Positions 1 through 5,927 of a DNA stretch of 5,927 bases are shown here, one piece after another. The DNA is taken from contig CAZWCX010000231.1 in NCBI GenBank assembly GCA_964632945.1, forward strand, positions 1 through 5,927. The letters run 5' to 3'. The notes under the pieces are model-generated. The model had not been told where the DNA came from. It ran no database searches and saw only the letters and a list, made by a program, of their open reading frames with translations. The translations under genes and the position numbers were made by a program. This DNA is from CAZWCX01 sp964632945. GTDB lineage: Bacteria > Planctomycetota > MHYJ01 > WSZJ01 > CAZWCX01. Each line of letters starts with the position of its first letter. Position 1 is the first letter of the stretch.

Positions 1-6
1 AGGAGG
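1..6 (+). promoter_or_regulatory. Shine-Dalgarno site of the radical SAM-ArsM fusion gene
   Basis: A perfect AGGAGG sits at the window edge, eight bases before the ATG at 15-17. This consensus site decides the start of the 819-residue protein over the next in-frame ATG (Met19, at 69-71), which lies inside the PqqD-like domain. The promoter is left of the window and cannot be seen. Confidence 0.85.
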
Positions 7-14
7 AGCGTCCG

Positions 15-2474
15 ATGAACCGCACCCTCGAAGCGCGCGACGTGTTGCATGTTCCGCCGGTGATCCGGATGGAACGGGACGGCGTGCATCTGATCGTGGA
101 CGCGGACCGGGGCAATTGGGTGGGAACGGACCCCCGCGGGGCGGAGCTCCTTTCCCTGATCGACGGCGCGCGGACTTTGGGCGAAGCGATCGCGGCGTAC
201 GCGCGGACGCACCGACTGGCGCCCCACGAGGCGCAGGCCCACGCGGCGACCTTCTATGGGCACCTGGAGCGGCGGGGCGTGCTCGCGCGCGCGCCCCTGA
301 ACGGCCCCGCCTACGAGGGACGGGCCGCGCGCCTGAGCCCGCGGAAGCTGCGCGAACTCTGGCTCCATACCAACAACTCGTGCAACCTGACGTGCGCCCA
401 CTGCCTGGTCAGCAGCGGTCCGGAGGAGCACCGCGGCGCTCCCACCGCGAAACTGCTCGGTTGGATCGACGAGGGTCTGGCGCTGGGGGTGGAACAGTTT
501 TTTTTCACGGGCGGAGAACCGTTCGTGCGCCCCGACATCTTCGACCTGATCGAACGCGTCACGACGAACGCCCGCCTGATCGTGCTGACGAACGGCCTGC
601 TCTTCCACGGCGCGCGCCGGGAGGCGCTGCGCCGGTGCGACCGGGAGAAGCTGGGGCTGCAGATCAGCCTGGACGGGGCGACCGCGGCGACGAACGACCC
701 GATCCGCGGGGCCGGAACGTTCGAGAAGATCTGCGCGGGGATCCGTGCGGCGACGGAGGACGGGTTCCGGGTGACGGTAACGGCGGTGGCGACGCGCCGG
801 AACGCGCACGAACTTTCGCTGCTTCCCCCGCTCATCGCCTCGCTGGGCGCCGGGAACCTGCACCTCCTCTGGCCTCATGCGCGCGGACGCGCCCTGGACC
901 GTCGCGACGAATGGTCGATCGACGCCGAGGGCGCGCTCGCGGTCCTCCGGAACACGCGGGCGGCGGCCCGGGCCGCCGGCGTCACCCTGGACAATTGGGA
1001 GTCGTTCCTCCTGCGCGTGGGAGCCCCCCGCGGGTTGCGCCACGACCTCTCCAACGCCGGGTACGAAAGCCTGTGCATCTATTCCGACGGAGAGGTCTAT
1101 CCATCGGCCGCGCTCGCCAATCTGCCGGAAATGCGCTGCGGCAGCGCCTTGGATCGTCCCCTGCGCGAGGTGTGGCAGGACTCCCCCGTGCTGCAGGCGA
1201 TCCGCCGCCTCTCGGTGATCGACAAGCCGGTCTGCCGCGAGTGCCCGGTCCGCTTCGTGTGCGGTGGCGGGGACATCGAGCACTCCTACCACGCCGGAGA
1301 AGGAGCGGGCGTGGAGCGGATGCGCGCGCTCGATCCCTACTGCGAACTGTACAAGCAATCGTACCTCGACGCGATGGTCGAGCAGAGCCGCGCGGGCTCG
1401 AACGGCCGCAAGACCGGATTCTCCCGACCGGTCCCCCTCTTCGGCCTCGGTGACGGCCTCAAGGTCTGCAAGCCGGAGGAGGACACCGGCGTGGCCTTCT
1501 CGCGCTCGGCGTGCGTCCTGTCCGTGGACCTGGACGCGGCGCGGGAGCCGGTGCGCCGGTTCTACAGCGAGGCGGCGCAGAAGCCTCAGAAGGAGCTCTG
1601 CTGCCCCACCGCCTACCCGCGCGAGGACACCTCCCACATCCCGCAGGAAGTCCTCGACATCTTCTACGGATGCGGCAGCCCGGTCGCCATCGCCGGAGTC
1701 CGCGAGGGCGAAACCGTCGCGGATCTCGGTTCGGGCGGGGGAATCGACTGCTTCATCGCCGCCCGCAAGGTCGGCGCCCATGGGCGCGTGTTCGGAATCG
1801 ACATGACCGACGCCATGCTCGGCAAGGCACGCGCAAACGCGGTCCGGGTGGCGGAGAATCTCGGCTACGCGAACGTGGAATTCCGTAAGGGGTTCCTCGA
1901 GGAGATCCCCCTCCCCGACGCGACCGCCGACCTGATCCTGTCCAACTGCGTGATCAACCTCTCCCCCGACAAGCCGCGGGTGTTCGGCGAAATGTGGCGC
2001 GTCCTCAAGGATTTCGGCCGCATCGTCGTCTCGGACGTGGTCGCCGACCGGCCGATCCCGCTCCACCTCCAGGTGGATTCCGAATTCCGCGGCCAGTGTC
2101 TGGGCGGCGCGCTCACCCAGGGGCAGTTCGTCGCCGACCTCGAGCGCGCCGGCTTCTACGGCATTCACCTGCTCGAGCGGACCTTCTGGAAGGAGGTCCA
2201 CGGCATCCGATTCTTCTCCGTCTCCGTGCGCGCGCACAAGTTCGAGAAGAAAGCCGGTTGCACCTTCATCGGCCAGTGGGCCGTCTACCTCGGTCCATTC
2301 CATTCCGTCCTGGACGACGAGGGCCACCTGTTCCCGCGCAACGAGGCCGTGGAGGTGTGCACCGACACCGCGGGAAAACTTGCCGCCCCGCCCTACGCGG
2401 GTCAGTTCGTCGTCTTTGCGGGGGAGTCCGCCGGAGACTTCCTCTGCTGCGGACCGGACGGGACCTGCTGCTGA
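15..2474 (+). CDS. PqqD-like / radical SAM / SPASM / ArsM-type arsenite methyltransferase fusion protein
   Basis: This 819-residue protein has four parts in order. Residues about 12-95 resemble PqqD, the peptide-recognition fold of RiPP enzymes. Residues about 113-340 are a radical SAM core, with the 4Fe-4S triad C123-x3-C127-x2-C130, TGGEP (165-169), LTNG (191-194) and SLDG (218-221). Residues about 350-445 are a SPASM-like extension with Cys354, 375, 407, 410, 416 and 443. Residues about 505-819 match ArsM/AS3MT: Cys529/530, FYGCGSP with Cys553, the SAM-binding DLGSGGGIDC (570-579), GIDMTDAML (594-602), SNCVINLSPDK with Cys645, and QCLGGAL with Cys695. These correspond to the four arsenite-methylation cysteines of algal ArsM (44, 72, 174, 224). 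The end (about 749-819) resembles the AS3MT C-terminal domain and finishes CCGPDGTCC. From the family, the last part should methylate As(III) using S-adenosylmethionine, in the cytoplasm (no signal peptide or membrane segment). The radical SAM reaction is unknown. One uninterrupted frame supports a true fusion. Stop is TGA. Confidence 0.9.
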   Translation: MNRTLEARDVLHVPPVIRMERDGVHLIVDADRGNWVGTDPRGAELLSLIDGARTLGEAIAAYARTHRLAPHEAQAHAATFYGHLERRGVLARAPLNGPAYEGRAARLSPRKLRELWLHTNNSCNLTCAHCLVSSGPEEHRGAPTAKLLGWIDEGLALGVEQFFFTGGEPFVRPDIFDLIERVTTNARLIVLTNGLLFHGARREALRRCDREKLGLQISLDGATAATNDPIRGAGTFEKICAGIRAATEDGFRVTVTAVATRRNAHELSLLPPLIASLGAGNLHLLWPHARGRALDRRDEWSIDAEGALAVLRNTRAAARAAGVTLDNWESFLLRVGAPRGLRHDLSNAGYESLCIYSDGEVYPSAALANLPEMRCGSALDRPLREVWQDSPVLQAIRRLSVIDKPVCRECPVRFVCGGGDIEHSYHAGEGAGVERMRALDPYCELYKQSYLDAMVEQSRAGSNGRKTGFSRPVPLFGLGDGLKVCKPEEDTGVAFSRSACVLSVDLDAAREPVRRFYSEAAQKPQKELCCPTAYPREDTSHIPQEVLDIFYGCGSPVAIAGVREGETVADLGSGGGIDCFIAARKVGAHGRVFGIDMTDAMLGKARANAVRVAENLGYANVEFRKGFLEEIPLPDATADLILSNCVINLSPDKPRVFGEMWRVLKDFGRIVVSDVVADRPIPLHLQVDSEFRGQCLGGALTQGQFVADLERAGFYGIHLLERTFWKEVHGIRFFSVSVRAHKFEKKAGCTFIGQWAVYLGPFHSVLDDEGHLFPRNEAVEVCTDTAGKLAAPPYAGQFVVFAGESAGDFLCCGPDGTCC

Positions 2475-2505
2475 CCGGGAAGGAGCGGGCGGCGCGCTCG
2501 GATTC

Positions 2506-2534
2506 TTGCACCGCCCTCGGAGGATTGCTACTCT
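2506..2534 (+). promoter_or_regulatory. Possible sigma-70-type promoter for the SEC-C gene
   Basis: TTGCAC (2506-2511) and TACTCT (2529-2534) are separated by 17 bases, and TG at 2526-2527 gives an extended -10 element. Each hexamer matches only three of six consensus positions. The predicted transcript start near 2541 would leave a leader of about 20 bases with the ribosome site inside it. The location between two genes is sensible, but the match is weak and chance is possible. Confidence 0.3.
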
Positions 2535-2553
2535 TCCGCCGTCGCAGCGGAGG
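2533..2553 (+). promoter_or_regulatory. Ribosome binding site of the SEC-C gene, within a small hairpin
   Basis: GGAGG (2549-2553) lies six bases before the ATG at 2560 and fixes that start. CTTCCGC (2533-2539) can pair with GCGGAGG (2547-2553) across a 7-base loop, with one T-G pair, so the whole ribosome site would be covered in a transcript reading through from the upstream gene. A transcript starting near 2541 would lack the left arm. The ribosome site is well supported; a role for the hairpin is inference. Confidence 0.55.
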
Positions 2554-2559
2554 AAGCAC

Positions 2560-2982
2560 ATGGCCAACAAGACCGTCGACGCCTTCCTGGCTTCCGAGGA
2601 CGGAAAGGCGTTCGGATACATGGGCAAGGACGCCGCCGAGATCCTGGCGGCCTTCCTGGGCTCGTCGGAACGCGAGGCCGGCCAGCTCGACCAGCCGGCC
2701 GTCGATCGCGCCTTGGAGTGGGTGGTCCCGCGGCTCAAGCAGGTCCGCCTCGAAGATGCCCCACGGCTGATGGGGGCGTTCCTGGAGTTCGCCGGCCGGA
2801 CCGAGTCGCTCAAGGACGCCGTGGGACTGGCCGATCACGCCCGCAGGCGCGGCGCCGATCTTGCCGCGGACGACAAGGACAAGCGCAAGCCCGTGGTCCA
2901 TGCCGGCCCCCAGGTCGGTCGCAACGACCCGTGCCCGTGCGGCAGCGGAAAGAAGTACAAGAAGTGCTGCGGGGGGAAGTAG
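2560..2982 (+). CDS. SEC-C motif (zinc-binding) protein of unknown role
   Basis: The product is 140 residues. The C-terminus (about 120-138) is a textbook SEC-C motif, GRNDPCPCGSGKKYKKCCG, with zinc ligands Cys125, Cys127, Cys136 and Cys137. In SecA this motif binds zinc and contacts SecB and ribosomes; it is also found at the ends of many otherwise unrelated proteins. Residues 1-100 look soluble and helical, with no signal peptide or membrane segment, and I do not recognise a family there. A charged linker (about 99-112, rich in Asp, Lys and Arg) joins the two parts. The open frame extends upstream to 2380, inside the fusion gene, but the GGAGG six bases before 2560 and the sequence after it favour ATG 2560. 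It lies 85 bases after the fusion gene on the same strand, so co-transcription is possible. Nothing in the sequence links it functionally to that gene. Stop is TAG. Confidence 0.85.
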   Translation: MANKTVDAFLASEDGKAFGYMGKDAAEILAAFLGSSEREAGQLDQPAVDRALEWVVPRLKQVRLEDAPRLMGAFLEFAGRTESLKDAVGLADHARRRGADLAADDKDKRKPVVHAGPQVGRNDPCPCGSGKKYKKCCGGK

Positions 2983-3008
2983 GCCCGCCCCCCCGCGTCC
3001 CGGCCTAC
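2979..3008. terminator. Inverted repeat spanning both convergent stop codons
   Basis: GTAGGCC (2979-2985) and GGCCTAC (3002-3008) are perfect 7-base complements around a C-rich 16-base loop. The left arm contains the TAG stop of the SEC-C gene and the right arm, read on the minus strand, contains the TAG stop of the 6-phosphogluconate dehydrogenase gene. RNA from either strand could form the same hairpin. No T-tract follows on either side, so it is not a standard intrinsic terminator. The convergent position is the main support. Confidence 0.35.
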
Positions 3009-4426
3009 GCCAGCCAGTCCGTGTGCACGAACCCCGCCTCCGGCCGGTCCGCGCGTTGATAGGTGTGGGCGCCGAAGGCGTCCCGCTGCGCCTGCGTCAG
3101 GTTCTGGGGCAGGTTGGCGGTGCGGTAGGCGTCGAACCACGCCAGGCTGGCGGACAGCGCCGGCGTCGGGACGCCCATCGTCACCGCGGTGGTCAGCGCG
3201 CGCCGCCAGTTGATCTGGGCGCTCTCGACGGCCTGGCGGAACTCCTCGTCGAGGAGGAGATTGGGCAGGTCGGCGCGGCGTTCGAAGGCGCGCGAGATCG
3301 AATCGAGCAGCCGCGCCCGGATGATGCAGCCCCCTTTCCAGATCCGCGCCAGGTCGGACAGGTGCAGGTTCCAGGCGTATCGTTCCGAGGCGGCGCGCAG
3401 CAGGGTCATCCCCTGCGCGTAGGAGCAGATTTTCGCCGCCCACAAGGCATCCCGGACGGCGAAGACATGCGGGGAGCGGTTGCCCGCCACCGGATTCATC
3501 CCGGGACCCCGGATCCGTTGCGCCGCGATCACGCGCTCGTCCTTCCGGCTGCTCAGGACCCGGGCGTCGACCGCCGCAGAGATGGTTGGAATCTCGACGC
3601 CGAGGTCGAGGGCCGCCTGGACCGTCCACTTGCCGGTCCCCTTCTGGCCGGCCTTGTCGAGCACGAGATCGACCAGCGGGCGGCCGGTCTCCTCGTCGCG
3701 GACCTGGAAGACCTTGGCCGTGATCTCGATCAGAAACGACTCGAGTTCCCACTTGTTCCAGTCCGCGAAGACCCCGGCGATCTCCGGCGCCGACATGCCC
3801 AGGGCGGTGCGCAGGAAGTCGTAGGCCTCGGCGATCAGTTGCATGTCCCCGTATTCGATGCCGTTGTGGACCATCTTGACGAAATGGCCGGCCCCGTCCG
3901 GGCCGATGTAGGTCACGCAGGGACCGCTGTCGGTCCGGGCCGCGATCGCCTCGAGGATCGGGCGCACGTGCTCATACGCGCCGCGGTCGCCCCCGGGCAT
4001 CAGCGAGGGCCCCCGGCGCGCGCCTTCCTCCCCGCCCGAGACGCCCATGCCGAAAAAGCGGATGCCCGATCCGCGCAGGGCGGCCTCGCGCCGGCGGGTG
4101 TCTTCGAACCAGGTGTTGCCTCCGTCGATCAGGATGTCGCCGTCGGCCAGCAGCGGTTTCAGGCGCTCGATCGTCTGGTCCACCGCCGCCCCGGCGGGAA
4201 CGAGCAGGAGGATCTTCCGCGGACGCACCAGGACCCGGACGAATTCCTCCAACGAACGGGCGCCGAGGAGTTTCTGCGCGGGATTCTCCGCGACCACCCG
4301 ATCGGTCACCTCGGGGGTCCGGTTCCAGATCGCGACCGGGGTGCCGTGATCGGCCACGTTGAGGGCGAGATTCCGGCCCATCACCCCCATGCCGATCACG
4401 CCGAACTGCGCCTGGGCTTCCGTCAT
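3005..4426 (-). CDS. gnd: 6-phosphogluconate dehydrogenase, decarboxylating
   Basis: This enzyme oxidises and decarboxylates 6-phosphogluconate to ribulose 5-phosphate and makes NADPH, in the oxidative pentose phosphate pathway in the cytoplasm. The 473-residue length fits the long (about 470-residue) homodimeric form. The N-terminal Rossmann fold carries GMGVMG (12-17) and NRT (35-37), as expected for NADP. Catalytic and substrate motifs are intact: IDGGNT (100-105), GVSGGEEGAR (128-137) with Ser130, and FVKMVHNGIEYGDM with Lys184, His187, Asn188 and Glu191. The helical C-terminal domain has GTGKWT (263-268), KGGCIIRA (364-371) and the closing tail with His454 and Arg458. The start ATG at 4424-4426 is preceded by AGGAGG (plus-strand 4432-4437) at five bases. 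It begins 21 bases after the stop of the upstream flavoprotein gene, so the two are probably co-transcribed. No defect is seen. Confidence 0.97.
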   Translation of the reverse strand: MTEAQAQFGVIGMGVMGRNLALNVADHGTPVAIWNRTPEVTDRVVAENPAQKLLGARSLEEFVRVLVRPRKILLLVPAGAAVDQTIERLKPLLADGDILIDGGNTWFEDTRRREAALRGSGIRFFGMGVSGGEEGARRGPSLMPGGDRGAYEHVRPILEAIAARTDSGPCVTYIGPDGAGHFVKMVHNGIEYGDMQLIAEAYDFLRTALGMSAPEIAGVFADWNKWELESFLIEITAKVFQVRDEETGRPLVDLVLDKAGQKGTGKWTVQAALDLGVEIPTISAAVDARVLSSRKDERVIAAQRIRGPGMNPVAGNRSPHVFAVRDALWAAKICSYAQGMTLLRAASERYAWNLHLSDLARIWKGGCIIRARLLDSISRAFERRADLPNLLLDEEFRQAVESAQINWRRALTTAVTMGVPTPALSASLAWFDAYRTANLPQNLTQAQRDAFGAHTYQRADRPEAGFVHTDWLA

Positions 4427-4447
4427 GTTTCCCTCCTCGCACTCCCC

Positions 4448-5927
4448 TCAGGAGCGCCGCCACGCCAGCCAACGGCCGAACAACTTCTTCACGAACGGGG
4501 TCAGGCGCGTCCGCCCGTAGGCATCCGCGCATCGCTTGATCGCCTCCGCCTGGGTCGGGTAGGGGTGGATCGCGCTGCCCAGGGTCCCCAGGCCGATTCC
4601 TCCCGTCATCGCAACGGTGATCTCGGAGATCATGTCGCCCGCGTGCGATGCCACGATCGTCGCGCCGAGGATCCGGTCGGTCCCCGCGCGCACGATCACC
4701 TTGACGAAGCCCTCGTCCTGGCCGTCGAGGATCGCCCGATCGACATCATGCAGGGGTTGGACGAAGGTGCGCACGGGAATTCCCTGCTCGCGGGCCTCGC
4801 GTTCGTACAGGCCCACGTGGGCGATTTCGGGGTCGGTGTAGGTGCACCACGGCACGATCAGCCCGCGGGTGCTGGCGCGGCCGCCGAACAGGGCGTTGCG
4901 GAGGACGATGCGCGCGTTGGCGTCCGCCGTGTGGGTGAACTGGTATCGGGAGCAGACGTCGCCGACCGCGAATACGTCCGGGTTGGACGTGCGCAGGCGG
5001 TCGTCCACCGTCACGCCCTTGCGCGGATCGAAGGCGATCCCGGCCTTCTCCAGCCCGAGCTCCTCAAGGTTCGGCTGTCGGCCGGCGGCCACCAGGATTT
5101 CATCGACCACGAGGGTGCGCCGGGTCCCGCCGGTCTCGATCTCCATCGCCTTGCCGTCCGCCCGTTTCTCCACGCGCACGGTCCGGGCCCCGAGTTGCAG
5201 GACCACGCCGTCCCGCAGCAGCGCCTTCTGCACCAGGTCGGCGGCCTCGCGGTCCTCCCGGGGAAGGATCTGGTCGTGGGACTGCAGCAGGGTGACCTCG
5301 CTGCCGAAGCGCCGAAAGCATTGAGCCAGCTCGCAGCCGATGGGACCGCCGCCGATGACGGCGAGGCGGGGCGGCAGTTGCGTGAGCCAGAACACGGTTT
5401 CGTTCGTGAGGAAGCCGGCTTCCCGCAGTCCCGGCACCTCCGGGACCGCGGCGCGCGCGCCGGTGGCGATGACCGCGCGGGCGAACCGCAGCGTCCGTCC
5501 CGCGACCTCGACGGTATCCGCGCCGGTGAACCGGCCCTCCCCCAGGAAGACGTCGATGCCGAGCCCCTGAAACCGGGGGACGCCGTCGTTGGGGGCGATG
5601 CGCGCGCGCAGTCGGCGCATCCGTTCCATGACCGCCGCGAAATCGATCGCGGCCCCCTCCGGGACGCGAATGCCGAACTCGGCCGCGCCGCGGAGGTCCG
5701 CCCACGCCCGCGCGGAGCGGATGAGCGCCTTGGAGGGGACGCAGCCCACGTTCAGGCAGTCCCCTCCCATCAGGTGGCGCTCGATCAGGGCGACCTTCGC
5801 CCCCAACCCCGCGCCGCCGGCGGCGCTCACCAGCCCGCCGGTCCCCGCGCCGATGACGACGAGATTGTACTTCGACGCCGGCTCCGGATTGACGTGCCCG
5901 GCCGGGTGGGCGTGGGCCAGCAACGTC
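4448..5927 (-). CDS. Lpd/MerA-like FAD-dependent pyridine nucleotide-disulfide oxidoreductase, probably 5'-partial
   Basis: A class I flavoprotein disulfide reductase. Residue numbers count from the TTG at 5921-5923. Visible are the FAD motif GAGTGG (25-30) with Glu49, the redox-active pair Cys56/Cys61 in CLNVGCVPSKA, ATGA (153-156), the NAD(P) motif GGGPIG (191-196), the second FAD motif FAVGD (318-322), and a C-terminal dimerisation domain. At the active site the Lpd pattern HPTxxE reads YPTQAE: Tyr455 replaces the acid-base His and Glu460 is kept. From memory, MerA has tyrosine here too. The MerA mercury-binding N-terminal domain and C-terminal Cys pair are absent, so mercuric reductase is not supported, although relatives are often so named. 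Gln214 replaces the acidic residue that marks NAD binding in Lpd. The frame stays open to the right edge. TTG is the only visible start candidate before the FAD motif, and family members I recall have more N-terminal sequence, so the true start is probably outside. The substrate is unknown. Confidence 0.88.
   Translation of the reverse strand, partial: TLLAHAHPAGHVNPEPASKYNLVVIGAGTGGLVSAAGGAGLGAKVALIERHLMGGDCLNVGCVPSKALIRSARAWADLRGAAEFGIRVPEGAAIDFAAVMERMRRLRARIAPNDGVPRFQGLGIDVFLGEGRFTGADTVEVAGRTLRFARAVIATGARAAVPEVPGLREAGFLTNETVFWLTQLPPRLAVIGGGPIGCELAQCFRRFGSEVTLLQSHDQILPREDREAADLVQKALLRDGVVLQLGARTVRVEKRADGKAMEIETGGTRRTLVVDEILVAAGRQPNLEELGLEKAGIAFDPRKGVTVDDRLRTSNPDVFAVGDVCSRYQFTHTADANARIVLRNALFGGRASTRGLIVPWCTYTDPEIAHVGLYEREAREQGIPVRTFVQPLHDVDRAILDGQDEGFVKVIVRAGTDRILGATIVASHAGDMISEITVAMTGGIGLGTLGSAIHPYPTQAEAIKRCADAYGRTRLTPFVKKLFGRWLAWRRS

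Noticed and set aside
116..1453. A 445-codon open frame in another plus-strand frame of the fusion gene
   Set aside because: Composition is dominated by Arg, Gly, Ala and Pro, and the overlapping frame carries intact radical SAM motifs.
2483..2499. GAGCG/CGCTC hairpin after the fusion gene as a terminator
   Set aside because: Only five pairs and a short T-poor tail (GGATTCTT); too weak to claim in such GC-rich DNA.
2380..2559. A longer SEC-C protein starting at 2380 inside the fusion gene
   Set aside because: The extra 60 residues look like translated ribosome site and intergenic sequence; GGAGG placed six bases before ATG 2560 explains the real start.
2437..2979. The CCG sequence shared by the fusion protein tail (CCGPDGTCC) and the SEC-C protein end (KKCCGG)
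   Set aside because: In the second protein CCG is part of the standard SEC-C zinc motif, so the resemblance is most simply coincidence.
2835..3752. A 305-codon open frame on the minus strand overlapping the Gnd gene and the SEC-C gene
   Set aside because: It is a shadow frame of GC-rich codons, very rich in Arg, Gly and Pro, with no recognisable motif, and it overlaps a convincing Gnd.
4448..5927. Calling the flavoprotein a mercuric reductase (merA)
   Set aside because: No N-terminal mercury-binding domain, no C-terminal Cys pair, and no merR, merT or merP in the window.
1..5927. A classic arsenic resistance operon
   Set aside because: No arsR, arsC, arsB or acr3 is present; only the ArsM module points to arsenic.

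Overview
The window comes from a GC-rich bacterial chromosome (roughly two-thirds G+C by eye). It holds four protein genes in two convergent pairs. No RNA gene, mobile element or CRISPR array is visible. The composition would suit several high-GC lineages such as Myxococcota, other deltaproteobacteria-like groups or Rokubacteria-like phyla. The sequence alone does not settle this.

Plus strand, left half: a large gene (15-2474) starts right after an AGGAGG ribosome binding site at the window edge. Its 819-residue product is an unusual four-part fusion: a PqqD-like peptide-recognition domain, a radical SAM core, a SPASM iron-sulfur extension, and a complete ArsM/AS3MT-type arsenite methyltransferase ending in a cysteine-rich tail. 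All four cysteine positions I associate with arsenite methylation are present. This is the main discovery candidate. It puts an As(III) S-adenosylmethionine methyltransferase and a radical SAM enzyme on one polypeptide, much as separate ArsM and ArsS proteins work together in arsenosugar synthesis. The added PqqD-like and SPASM parts are instead typical of peptide-modifying (RiPP) enzymes. After 85 bases, which include a possible promoter and a ribosome-site hairpin, comes a 140-residue protein with a C-terminal SEC-C zinc motif (2560-2982).

Minus strand, right half: a flavin-dependent disulfide oxidoreductase related to dihydrolipoamide dehydrogenase and the MerA core (from the right edge to 4448) is followed after 21 bases by a complete decarboxylating 6-phosphogluconate dehydrogenase (4426-3005). 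The two probably form one transcription unit. The oxidoreductase lacks the mercury-specific N-terminal domain and C-terminal cysteine pair of MerA, but shares its active-site tyrosine in place of the Lpd histidine. The second enzyme generates NADPH, which thiol-disulfide and arsenic redox chemistry could use, but that link is inference from proximity.

The two units converge at 2983-3004. The 22-base gap lies inside a 7-bp inverted repeat whose arms contain both TAG stop codons, a candidate shared hairpin. No classic ars genes (arsR, arsC, arsB/acr3) and no obvious precursor peptide are present. If they exist, they lie left of position 1.
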